Source of the DNA: Fibrobacter sp. UWR4
GTDB taxonomy: Bacteria > Fibrobacterota > Fibrobacteria > Fibrobacterales > Fibrobacteraceae
Direction: 5' to 3'
Length of the DNA stretch: 56,491 nt
Assembly (NCBI RefSeq): GCF_003149045.1
Contig: NZ_QGDU01000023.1
Location: 1 to 56,491 of the forward strand
Both the position numbers and the translations under genes were made by a program. Numbering within the stretch: position 1 is the stretch's first letter; the number at the start of each line of letters is the position of its first letter. Under the pieces are notes generated by a model. It was not told where the DNA came from, ran no database searches, and was given only the letters and a program-made list of their open reading frames with translations. Below are positions 8,679-17,400 of the stretch, one piece after another.

Positions 8679-9494
8679 ATGAAGCCTGTTTTTGAATACC
8701 AAGACTACCGCTCCTTTATGATGGAGTACTACGAGGATCGAAAGAAAAAGTCAGCCTTTACCTGGCGCGACTTTTCCAAAGCCGCAGGTTTTGCATCCCC
8801 TTCGTATTTGAAGCTGGTCTGTGATGGCAAGAGTTCCTTGAGCCGTGTCGGTATTCCGAAAGTAGCTTCCGCCATGGGACTTTCTGGCGCAGAAAGCACA
8901 TTCTTCGAAGCTCTGGTCGAGTTCGGGAATGCCAAGGACGACAAGAAGAAAACTCTTTTCTTGAACAAGATGACCCGCATCGCAGCGGAGCAGCAAGTCC
9001 GTGTTCTTTACGCAGACACCTTCGCCTACTATGATTCCGCAGTCAATTCCATTGTCCGTGAATTGGCTCCTTTGATGCCAGGCGCCCTTCCCAACGACAT
9101 GGCGAAAAAAATCATGCACACATTTTCCGCCCAGCACGTACGAGAATCGCTAGTATTCCTGGTAAAAGCGGGACTTCTACGCGAAACGACTACAAACACA
9201 TACGAACAGACGGACAAAGCCATCACAGGATCCAAGGAGGCCATTCCTCTCGCCATCCGTTCCATGAATAGGCAGATGATTGATCTGGCCAGAGAATCTT
9301 TAGATAAAGTAGACACTAGTGAGAGAAATATTTCTGGCGTTACCATGGGCGTAAATGCAGAGACTTATGCAGAAATTGCCCAGGAAATTGAAGCATGTCG
9401 CAAGAAAATCATTGCAATTGCGAACAAATGTCAAGACATTGACCGTGTTTATCGATTAAATTTACAACTGTTCCCTTTGACAGAAACGGTTTAG
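8679..9494 (+). CDS. TIGR02147 family protein (DUF4423-like)
   Basis: A 271-residue cytosolic protein that begins MKPVFEYQDYRSFMMEYYED, followed by FTWRDFSKAAGFASPSYLKL and DGKSSLSRVGIPK. This is the typical N-terminal half of the TIGR02147 family, a paralogous group best known from Fibrobacter and related to DUF4423 proteins. The N-terminal half reads like a helix-turn-helix unit, so a regulatory role is plausible but unproven. The ATG at 8679 is chosen over an in-frame TTG at 8667 because family members start MKP. It is sandwiched between lipoprotein genes, and its stop codon overlaps the ribosome-binding site of the next gene. Confidence 0.8.
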   Translation: MKPVFEYQDYRSFMMEYYEDRKKKSAFTWRDFSKAAGFASPSYLKLVCDGKSSLSRVGIPKVASAMGLSGAESTFFEALVEFGNAKDDKKKTLFLNKMTRIAAEQQVRVLYADTFAYYDSAVNSIVRELAPLMPGALPNDMAKKIMHTFSAQHVRESLVFLVKAGLLRETTTNTYEQTDKAITGSKEAIPLAIRSMNRQMIDLARESLDKVDTSERNISGVTMGVNAETYAEIAQEIEACRKKIIAIANKCQDIDRVYRLNLQLFPLTETV

Positions 9495-9503
9495 GAGATA
9501 AGC

Positions 9504-10277
9504 ATGAACGCACGAAAGCAATCAACAGCAACAAAGCTAGTGAAAGCAGTTTCATTCGGGCTATGTCTCATATCCGTTTTTAGCGCTTGTTCCACCAATG
9601 TTGCAGGCACTGATGAACAAGGAAATACCATTGCCGCGGATTCCTCCACGGACGCGCCCACACCAGCATCTTCCACCAGCGTCAATGTCACTGATGTTCC
9701 GTCTTCTAACAGCAGTTCAAGTACAATTGTTGAATCTTCCAGCAGCATCCAAATAACGATTCCTGTTAATCCTGTCGATCCAGAAAAGAGTGAGCCAGGC
9801 TCCAATCCGAGTTCAGGTTCAACAGGATCTATAGGTAACTCCGAAAACCTGGAGCATATTCTCAACGCAGCAGCGAATAACGTCATTCTCACTACCGGAG
9901 TTGACCTTCCCGATTTACCGCCTAGTTCATCCGATTCGGGAGGCACCCCCATTCAATCAATGATTCAAGTCAGCGTTGAAAACGGATCTCTTACATATTC
10001 AACAAAAGAAAATAGAGCATTCGTCGCCTGCGACGAAAACAACTTCGATACCCATTCCTACCTCGTCCTGTTAAATAGCGATGTTGCAATCAAGGAATTC
10101 GTATCAAATTCTGCAGAGGACCACGAACTTTTCAAGACGCTTTGCGAATCCCAGAACGGAACGTACTCGTCCAAAGAAGAAAATACTTCGACCTGCAGGA
10201 TATCCGCAATGGATATCTACAAAGATCCAGACTGGATGACCTTCAGCAATAAGGTCATCAGCCATTGTAGAACATAA
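9504..10277 (+). CDS. Lipoprotein with Ser-rich linker, unknown function
   Basis: A 257-residue lipoprotein preceded by TAGGAGAT, which overlaps the upstream stop. The lipobox is VFSAC. A Ser/Thr/Pro-rich linker runs from about residue 35 to 115, and the C-terminal 120 residues contain cysteines in the pattern LCESQNGTYSSKEENTSTC. The next, broken gene holds a similar C-x-E-x-GTYS-x-C segment, so the two are probably diverged paralogues. Co-transcription with the TIGR02147 gene is likely. No enzymatic motif is seen. Confidence 0.6.
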   Translation: MNARKQSTATKLVKAVSFGLCLISVFSACSTNVAGTDEQGNTIAADSSTDAPTPASSTSVNVTDVPSSNSSSSTIVESSSSIQITIPVNPVDPEKSEPGSNPSSGSTGSIGNSENLEHILNAAANNVILTTGVDLPDLPPSSSDSGGTPIQSMIQVSVENGSLTYSTKENRAFVACDENNFDTHSYLVLLNSDVAIKEFVSNSAEDHELFKTLCESQNGTYSSKEENTSTCRISAMDIYKDPDWMTFSNKVISHCRT

Positions 10278-10288
10278 AAGGAGGACCA

Positions 10289-11223
10289 ATCACGAGATCC
10301 ACACTCAAGACCATTATGACCGGGGCGGTCGGAATGGCGTTCTTCGCCTGTGGCGATAACGAAAGCAGCACTGCTCCAGAAAACGGCAACATGCCCGAAA
10401 GCAACATCGTACCGGAATCTTCCGCAGCGCAAGAAGTTTTATCAAGTTCCGATGCATTCCATAAAGAATCCTTGCAACGATGGATCAAGGAGAACTACGT
10501 CACCAATATGGTGACAATCGATTGTCCCACCACAGGACCACAAGAAGCTCATTCTTGTGCCGAAGAGCGGCTGCGAATCGGAGCCAACACCCTAACTCAC
10601 GCATGGATTGGGCACAGTAATTACTTCGCATGCGAAACCGATTGCGAGGCCGAGCAGGGAACATACTCTGTTGACAGCGATGGCGTATCCTTCTGCATTG
10701 TGGAGGTTCCTCCAATTCCATCACCAGTTTATGCAAGGATGAACCCATCGAGGGACTCACCCACTCCAATCGCATCAAAACGGGAGAATGCAAGGTCGAC
10801 GGCTTCTCAGTTCATTCAGCACTAGCAAAGGATGGTGCGGTAGAATCGTCCAAGGCAAAGATAATTGACGAAGAAAACGGCTACGAAATCATGATTCCAG
10901 ACATCAGCGATTATTGCGAAATTGACGTAGGCCTCGTTAGAAAATTAGTGGGAGATATACTATACATCCAATACGACATGGATTGCAAGGAACACGAAGC
11001 CCATTTCAATTCATTAGGAAACGACGGCTGTGATGAAAATGCCTGCATCACAATAGCACCCATTCGTAAGCAATTTGATGAAACCTGCTCTCCAGCCATC
11101 GCATCAAAATGCATGTGCATCAGCGACCACTATTTCCCTGTTGGTTTAGATTATTTACGTGGAGCAAAGTTCGTCGTTTTCAACGATGTCACCTACCCCA
11201 TTGAAAATCCTATAAGCCCGTAA
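10289..11223 (+). pseudogene. Frameshifted lipoprotein gene, probable paralogue of the preceding one
   Basis: AAGGAGG (10278-10284) sits four bases before ATC (10289-10291), where an ATG would be expected. From there the frame reads a signal peptide with lipobox FFAC. The frame stays open to 10825, but the sensible sequence (GTYSVDSDGVSFCIVEVP) shifts at about 10700-10735 into another frame, starting near TSLCKDEPIEGLTHSN and running to TAA at 11221-11223 with paired cysteines. A one-base loss, or two-base gain, would explain it. An intact first part could start at ATG 10316 but would lose half the signal peptide. The gene is either decayed, affected by sequencing error, or uses unusual decoding. 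Confidence 0.65.
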
Positions 11224-11247
11224 TATTTTTATTCATCTCTCCTAAAC

Positions 11248-11283
11248 AAAGAACCCCGCACCTTTCGGCGCGAGGTTCTTTTT
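11248..11283. terminator. Bidirectional terminator between the lipoprotein cluster and amtB
   Basis: AAAGAACC with CGC pairs with GCG and GGTTCTTTTT around an ACCTTTC loop; A and T runs flank both sides, so it can serve both convergent units. Confidence 0.75.
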
Positions 11284-11327
11284 ACGTTTATTATGGCTTT
11301 TAAATCATTTCGGCTTATGCCGCGATC

Positions 11328-12737
11328 CTACATGTTGCTGAAGATCTGGAAGCCACCGTAAGATTCCTGACCATGTTCGGAGAGGTCGAGACCGCGGAGT
11401 TCTTCCTTTTCGCTAACGCGGAGGCCCATAGTCTTCTTGATCACGATGAAGATCAGGCAAGCAGAGAGGAAGCAGGGGATTGCGTAGGCAACGACACCGA
11501 GAAGCTGGGTGGAGAAGTTGAAGCGGCCGGTGTAATCGAAGATACCAACTGCAAGGGTACCCCAGATACCGTTGACCAGGTGAACGGAGAGAGCACCAAC
11601 CGGGTCGTCCAAGCGGAGCTTTTCGAAGAAGTACACAGCCAGGACTACGATCACACCACCGATTGCACCAATGATCCAGGCACTGAGCGGGGAAACAGTA
11701 TCAGCAGGAGCGGTGATTGCAACCAGACCAGCCAAGCATCCGTTGAGAGCCATGGTGGCATCGGGCTTCTTTGCGATAATCCAGGAAGTTGCAGTTGCGG
11801 TAATGATGCCAGCCACAGCAGCCAAGTTAGTAGTCACAAGAATCAGAGAGGTATCGAAGGGGTTGCCAGAGAGAGCGGAACCACCGTTGAATCCCCACCA
11901 GCCGAACCACAGGATAAACACACCGATAGTTGCCAGCGGAACGTTGTGAGCGGGAATTGCATGAGCCTTGCCGTTCACATACTTGCCGATACGGGGTCCG
12001 AGAATGATTACGCCAGCGAGAGCGCCCCAGCCACCCACGGAGTGAACCAGTTCAGAACCAGCCAGGTCGTGGAAGCCTTCTGCACCGAATGCAGCGAAGT
12101 TGGAGAGCCAACCACCACCCCAAACCCAGGAACCAACTACCGGGTAGACGAATGCTACGTAGAAGAAGGTGAACACCAGGAAGGAGGAAAGCTTGATACG
12201 TTCAGCAACGGCACCGGAAACGATGGTTGCAGCGGTAGCGGCAAACATAGCCTGGAACAGCCAGTCGGTGAACAGGGAGAAGTGACCGTTGTAGGCGGCA
12301 GTGAAGTTTGCGGGGTTAAGCCAATCGCCAATGCCGAAGCCTGCAAAGCCAAGCCAACCGTTAAATTCACCCGGGTACATCAGGCCGAAGCCCAGGAGTG
12401 CGTACACGGAAATACCGATTGCAGGTACAGCCACGTTCTTAAAGCAGATGTTGGATGCGCTCTTTGCGCGGCAAAGACCGGATTCAACGCAAGCAAAGCC
12501 AAGGCCCATGATGAACACCAGCATTGCAGAAATCATGATCCAGATATTTTCGGTCATGAAGATTGCTTCGCCCACAGTGGGAGCGGCTTCTGCAGCAGGA
12601 GCAGCGGCAGCTTCGACGGCGGCAGCAACAGGAGCAGCAGCTTCGGCAACAGTTTCAACAACGGCTGCAGCTGCGGAAGAAACGGTATCAGCCACGGCAG
12701 CGGCGGTATCGACGATAGTAGAAAGAGTATCAGCCAT
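11328..12737 (-). CDS. amtB: Ammonium transporter, Amt family
   Basis: A 469-residue inner-membrane ammonium channel with 11 predicted helices. Visible signatures are FACVESGLCRAK, the pore twin histidines in SELVHSVGG and LSVHLVNGIWG, and WFGWWGFNGGSA. It is preceded by AAGGAGGT and lies 15 bases downstream of glnK, the usual pairing in which PII blocks the channel. The odd feature is the first 55 residues: an Ala/Val/Glu low-complexity stretch before the first true helix (TENIWIMISAML), far longer than usual, with no clean signal-peptide cleavage site. It may be a leader that is removed or an extension outside the membrane. Expression probably depends on the sigma-54 promoter at 13141-13158. 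Confidence 0.92.
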   Translation of the reverse strand: MADTLSTIVDTAAAVADTVSSAAAAVVETVAEAAAPVAAAVEAAAAPAAEAAPTVGEAIFMTENIWIMISAMLVFIMGLGFACVESGLCRAKSASNICFKNVAVPAIGISVYALLGFGLMYPGEFNGWLGFAGFGIGDWLNPANFTAAYNGHFSLFTDWLFQAMFAATAATIVSGAVAERIKLSSFLVFTFFYVAFVYPVVGSWVWGGGWLSNFAAFGAEGFHDLAGSELVHSVGGWGALAGVIILGPRIGKYVNGKAHAIPAHNVPLATIGVFILWFGWWGFNGGSALSGNPFDTSLILVTTNLAAVAGIITATATSWIIAKKPDATMALNGCLAGLVAITAPADTVSPLSAWIIGAIGGVIVVLAVYFFEKLRLDDPVGALSVHLVNGIWGTLAVGIFDYTGRFNFSTQLLGVVAYAIPCFLSACLIFIVIKKTMGLRVSEKEELRGLDLSEHGQESYGGFQIFSNM

Positions 12738-12752
12738 TTTTATACCTCCTTA

Positions 12753-13094
12753 TTAGCCAATAGCTTCCGGGCCAGTTTCACCGGTACGGATACGGATACA
12801 TTGTTCAAGGTTCGTAACGAAAATCTTGCCGTCACCGATGTTTCCAGAGCGGGCGCCGGCGATAATTGCATCGATGCAAGGCTGAACGAACTCATCGTTC
12901 ACGGCAATGCGGATGCAAATCTTCTTGAGCAGGTTCACTTCAGTTTCGACACCACGATAAACCTGAGTGTGACCCTTCTGCTGGCCGCAACCCAGAACGT
13001 TGGTGACAGACATCTTGAAGATTTCGGCTTCGTAAAGCGACTGCTTTACGCTATTAAGCCTTTCGGGTTGAATGTAAGCTGTAACGAGCTTCAT
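12753..13094 (-). CDS. glnK: Nitrogen regulatory protein PII lacking the uridylylation tyrosine
   Basis: A 113-residue PII trimer subunit that binds ATP/ADP and 2-oxoglutarate and controls AmtB. Conserved parts are the start [14 protein letters not shown] before the T-loop, GDGKIFV (about 87-93) and IRIRTGE near the end. In the T-loop, YRGVETEV carries threonine at position 51 where proteobacterial GlnB/GlnK have the uridylylated tyrosine; Tyr46 is kept. Control by GlnD-type uridylylation at residue 51 is therefore not possible, and regulation is probably by ligand binding alone. It is first gene of the glnK-amtB operon, 37-47 bases downstream of a sigma-54 promoter. Confidence 0.93.
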   Translation of the reverse strand: MKLVTAYIQPERLNSVKQSLYEAEIFKMSVTNVLGCGQQKGHTQVYRGVETEVNLLKKICIRIAVNDEFVQPCIDAIIAGARSGNIGDGKIFVTNLEQCIRIRTGETGPEAIG

Positions 13095-13140
13095 GTTTTC
13101 GTCCTTGTGTTGAGGTTTTCTTTTTGTTTACGCCCTCAAT

Positions 13141-13158
13141 ATGCAAAGACCGTGCCAA
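13141..13158 (-). promoter_or_regulatory. Sigma-54 (RpoN) promoter of glnK-amtB
   Basis: On the minus strand the sequence reads TTGGCACGGTCTTTGCAT. This is a full match to the -24/-12 consensus TTGGCACG-N4-TTGC, with the glnK start about 47 bases downstream. Such promoters need an AAA+ activator, usually NtrC-like for nitrogen genes. Confidence 0.88.
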
Positions 13159-13280
13159 CTTTCATTTTATGATTAAGACACAAGATGTAAAAGCTCGTAT
13201 TTCCTTATAAATCAAGGAAATAAAGCAATTTTCAACAATTTTGGGAAAGCACAAATCGTCCTAGGGGATCGTTTTTTACA

Positions 13281-13329
13281 ATTACACTTTATGAAGCACC
13301 CAAACAAAGTGTTTTACAAATTGTGTAAT
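13281..13329. promoter_or_regulatory. Nested inverted repeats upstream of the sigma-54 promoter (possible activator site)
   Basis: ATTACAC (13281-13287) pairs with GTGTAAT (13323-13329). Inside it, ACACTTT (13284-13290) pairs with AAAGTGT (13306-13312). The centre lies about 155 bases upstream of the sigma-54 promoter, a normal distance for enhancer sites. It does not match the enteric NtrC consensus, so the binding protein is unknown. The rest of 13159-13448 is AT-rich with no gene seen. Confidence 0.35.
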
Positions 13330-13448
13330 TTTACCAGATTTTTTCTTATTACAAGTTGGAATACGGGTTCAACCAGCGCCTTAAGGGTCAATAACAGAAA
13401 TTCGTAATTTTCATTTTTTGTAATAAGCCAATTCGATTTTCTATAAAC

Positions 13449-13479
13449 AAAAAAAGCCCCTTCACAAGGGCTTTTTTTT
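13449..13479. terminator. Bidirectional terminator downstream of the PorU operon
   Basis: AAAAAAGCCC and GGGCTTTTTT form a stem around a TTCAC-type loop, with A and T tracts on both sides. It serves the minus-strand operon that ends at 13496. Confidence 0.8.
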
Positions 13480-13495
13480 CGCATTTTCAATGAAA

Positions 13496-14398
13496 TTATT
13501 TCTTGGAAGATTTCTTTGCAGTCTTCTTTTTCTTGTCCTTCATTTCAACACGGCGGCTACCGGAGCGAAGGCGTTCCCAGGGAGCAAAGGTCATAACGGG
13601 GAACTGGATCACGAAGAACCACAGATTAAACACAAAGAAGAAAAGAACCGCACCCCAGATGTTCGCATTCTTGGCAGGCTGAGCAGCCCCTTCAACCACC
13701 TGAACGTTCGGCATATCGAAAGCAATAGCTGTTACCACCAGCAAGGAGGACACCAGCATAGGAACCACCATCTGCTTAGCAGCTTTCACCATGGCACCTC
13801 CCTTGGGCATCCCTTCGCCAAGATACTTCCCCGCCAAAGCGGACAACCCCATTGTGCCAGCAAAACCAAGAGCGGAGAGAGCCGCCCATACCAGATAAGA
13901 AGGTTCCAGGGACGGCTGAAGAACAGCGACCAAGGCACTCAAGAACAACCAGCCCAGCACAAAGGGGAACAAGCCGCAGGCAACACCCATCTTTACGAAG
14001 AGAATGCAGACAATAGATACAAGAGCCAGTACTCCAAAGAAAATCAGGGGCATAGTCTCGTTGCCATCCATCAGCACAAGACTTCCCACAAAGAGGGCAA
14101 TGGAAGCCACCGCACTTACGCCTGCACGAACTTTTCCAAAGACAAAGCTCAAGACCACAGTCGCAATAGTCGCAACCACCAGATACTGGGCGGAATTCCA
14201 GGCATTTGCCACACTAAAATCAGGCAGCCATTCAACAAGAGCACCAGAAGCGCCTACCGGAAGGGAAACAATGTTCTGCCAGCTGGAAGCAAGAACGGCA
14301 ATCGTTGCAACGACCAGTCCCACCAGGGACAAAAGACGAATTCGCATCAAAATTTCCAGAATTTTCTGGACCTTGCCCGGTTTTTCTCTCAAATCCAT
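13496..14398 (-). CDS. Polytopic membrane protein of unknown function
   Basis: A 300-residue integral membrane protein with about eight hydrophobic segments between residues 22 and 270, and a strongly basic tail ending KKKKTAKKSSKK. It starts four bases after the stop of the PorU-like sortase gene, so the two are surely co-transcribed. No family motif is recognised. Its position suggests a part in envelope biogenesis or export, but this is only context. Confidence 0.6.
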   Translation of the reverse strand: MDLREKPGKVQKILEILMRIRLLSLVGLVVATIAVLASSWQNIVSLPVGASGALVEWLPDFSVANAWNSAQYLVVATIATVVLSFVFGKVRAGVSAVASIALFVGSLVLMDGNETMPLIFFGVLALVSIVCILFVKMGVACGLFPFVLGWLFLSALVAVLQPSLEPSYLVWAALSALGFAGTMGLSALAGKYLGEGMPKGGAMVKAAKQMVVPMLVSSLLVVTAIAFDMPNVQVVEGAAQPAKNANIWGAVLFFFVFNLWFFVIQFPVMTFAPWERLRSGSRRVEMKDKKKKTAKKSSKK

Positions 14399-14402
14399 AT
14401 CA

Positions 14403-17400
14403 TTACCTCGAAATCAATAGTTTCTGCTTTTTAGTGAAAGTCTTCTTGCCGTTAGGGGTAGACACCTGTGAGCGGACAACGTAGTGATACAGGCCATTAG
14501 CCAGAAGTCTGCCATGGTTATCACGGCCATCCCAGTGGGTTACACCGGATTCAGCATTCTTTATGACCTTTACCAACTTACCATTCTGATTGTAGATGAA
14601 AATTTCCACCTTAGCATTCTTATCTACAGCAAGATCCTTAAAGTAGAAGACAGTTCCCTTCTTGCCCATGGGATTGGGCACGTTATAGACATTCTGAAGA
14701 CCTGCAGTCAAGCCATCCGTAATGTCCAGATATACCATCTTTACGCTGCGATTACCCAACACATCCAATGCACGAACCTTAAAGATGTAATTTCCTGCAG
14801 GATAAAGATTTTCACTAAAGTTCATGCGCATCTTTGCACGTTTGGATGTCTGTTCCAGATAAGGCCAGGGATGGAACGGATCCTTTACGCCAGCGATTTC
14901 AAAAGTAATACCTTCATCAGCCTGTTCCCTAAAGTCGAGAGCGGTTGAATCTTCCACCACGACCTGCAAGCAGGCAGGTGCCTGAAGTTTAACGGTTTCG
15001 CCATTGGTAAAGCCCGTTTTCTCCCCCATATTGCAAGGCTGTATGGTAATGACAGGAGGAACAGTGTCCTGCAAGGAATCCGCATAGCTGGATACACCTT
15101 CAATGCGTATATCCCTATGCAGGTACTTGGACACCTCAGGTTTCTTGTTATCAAACGCCCACATACGGATTTCAGAGGTGGAATCCCCGAAGGAAAGTTT
15201 CTTGGGCGTAATGAACTGGGTTTCGAAGCGGCCGTTTTTCACAGGGACTTCTTCAGAGAACACCAGGTTACCCTCATTAAAGATGGTAATGGAGTCCTCA
15301 TCTACCTGCAAGGATATGCGACGGCTGAATCGACCTTCTGTAATCATCAAGTCTACGTAGCCGTCCTGGATGTTGTCAACTGTACCAGAAAGCACGACCT
15401 TGTCCAGAGCCCGTAAAGTATCCAATTCACGGTCAAGATGCACTAAGCCTGTAAAGTTAGGAAGCGGGATTACAGGTTCACCAAACAAGGTGTAACGTTC
15501 TTCATTATAGCGGTCAGAATTATAGACTGCTTTGCCAGCGCCAGCCTTCTTTCCATAACGGAACGCATCCCCCAATCTCGATCTGCCATTCACTAGACCA
15601 CCCAGCATGTAGGCTTCAGCAAATTTCTTGTTGGAGGAAGCCCAGGTTTCACGAGTCGCACCAACGGAAGCAATAGCACCCACATCCTTTGCCAGGACAA
15701 ATTCTTCGGATAATGACTTCTTGGCGCCAAAATCAAAACGGCCCACCGTGCAGGAGAACGAGCCAAGAATCGTATTACGCCCCTTGTTATTCAGGCGGGT
15801 CACATACCCAACCTTCATCAAGCCTTCACTAGCCCAGTCCGTCATGGAGCCATGACCAAAATAAGACGTAAACAATGCGCCCTGATTCAGCACATTCATA
15901 AAGTCCTCTGCAGCATCCTTCTTCTGGGCTGCAGCGTCTTCTTCGTAGTCAATCAGGTAAACTTTCTTGAAGTTCCAGCGAATGCCATGCTTCAAGGATG
16001 CGCTATCAATCGTCGCAATCAGGCTTTCCGTAGACATGGTGTGCCTCGAATAGTCCACGGATCCGCTATTCTTACCATCATCTGCAGAAACAAGCAGGGA
16101 GGAACGCCAGTTGGAGAAATCCATGGAGCCGGACATTTCATAGTCCTTTGCCTTGCGGTAATAATTTACCAGTTCCGTATTGCTAGATACAGGCAGTCGG
16201 GCGATCGACATATCCAGATCATAAGTACCATACATAATCTGTTCACCCGAATCAAGAACGGCATAGAAGTCATCCACCGCCTTGTCTTCTATTTCGAAGG
16301 GCGGAATATAGATAGGGCCAAGCTTGCTATTCATACCACGATAGTCGTAATGACCAGAGCCTGCCAGAAGCACATAATTCAGGTTGGGACAAACCTCTCG
16401 GGCATAGGCAATGTAGTTACGAATAGCCACCGGAGACATTCGACCTGCGGTATACTTGCGGTAGATATCTTCCACAGTCACAATAGCCGTAGGAATAGTG
16501 GAAGAAGCCTTTCCGCTGGAACGGAATTCAGCCAGAGAATCTGCCCCAGCCACAAATTCCGAGGGAACGATAATCAAGTATTCAATTTTGGAATTAGGAC
16601 GGCTAAGGTCAGAAATCACCCCGTCCCTCCTGGCGGGAATGCCGGCAACCTTCAAGCCCGTGCGGAACATGTTGTTCTTTACAGCCAGATAACGAACATC
16701 CTCATAAGATTTTACACTATCCTTTGCAATTCCATTTGAACCGTCCAGAAGGCCCACCGGCTGCAAGTCCACAAACTTCATGACCTGAGTCCCTGCAGGA
16801 ACAGGAACATTAATTACGCCGGATACGGCCCCCGGCAAAAGCCATTCAGCAGAATCAACCACGGGCTTCCACTGATAGGCAACGCTGTAACCATCGAATC
16901 GTTCAAAACGACCGGAAGGAAGCATGGTCAAGGCATACTGGTTTCCATCAGCCTTCAAGACGGCATTATCCATACGGAAATTGCCCCCCGGCATAAGAGT
17001 CACCTTTTCTTCCGAGCCCATGGGACTGGATGTGGCTTTGGAACCATTCACATCCATGGTGAACCAAATTTCATCCATTCGTTCCTTGTACGGTTTCCCA
17101 CTCAAGCCGGATACATTCTGCTGGCCGCCGTACTTAGTATTATCCCATACGGAACGATTCGGGAAGTAGGAAATCGCTACATAGCTCTTGCCACCTTCAA
17201 TGAAGCCCGGCAAGGTAGAAGTTTCCCTGGCATGCAAAGTGGAGGGAGCAACTTCAACCGTATCGGATACTTCGCCCCAGGCCCAGAACCATTCCTTACC
17301 CGTAGAGGATTCCCAGTCCAGGTCTTTACCGAAGTAGGTATCACGCAGAATGGCGTCCTTTTCAGCGCGGACGTAGCGCATCCAGTCCACATCCTTACCA

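Noticed and set aside
11373-13172. A 599-codon open frame antisense to amtB and glnK
   Set aside because: It spans two conserved genes and the sigma-54 promoter and has no recognisable domain.
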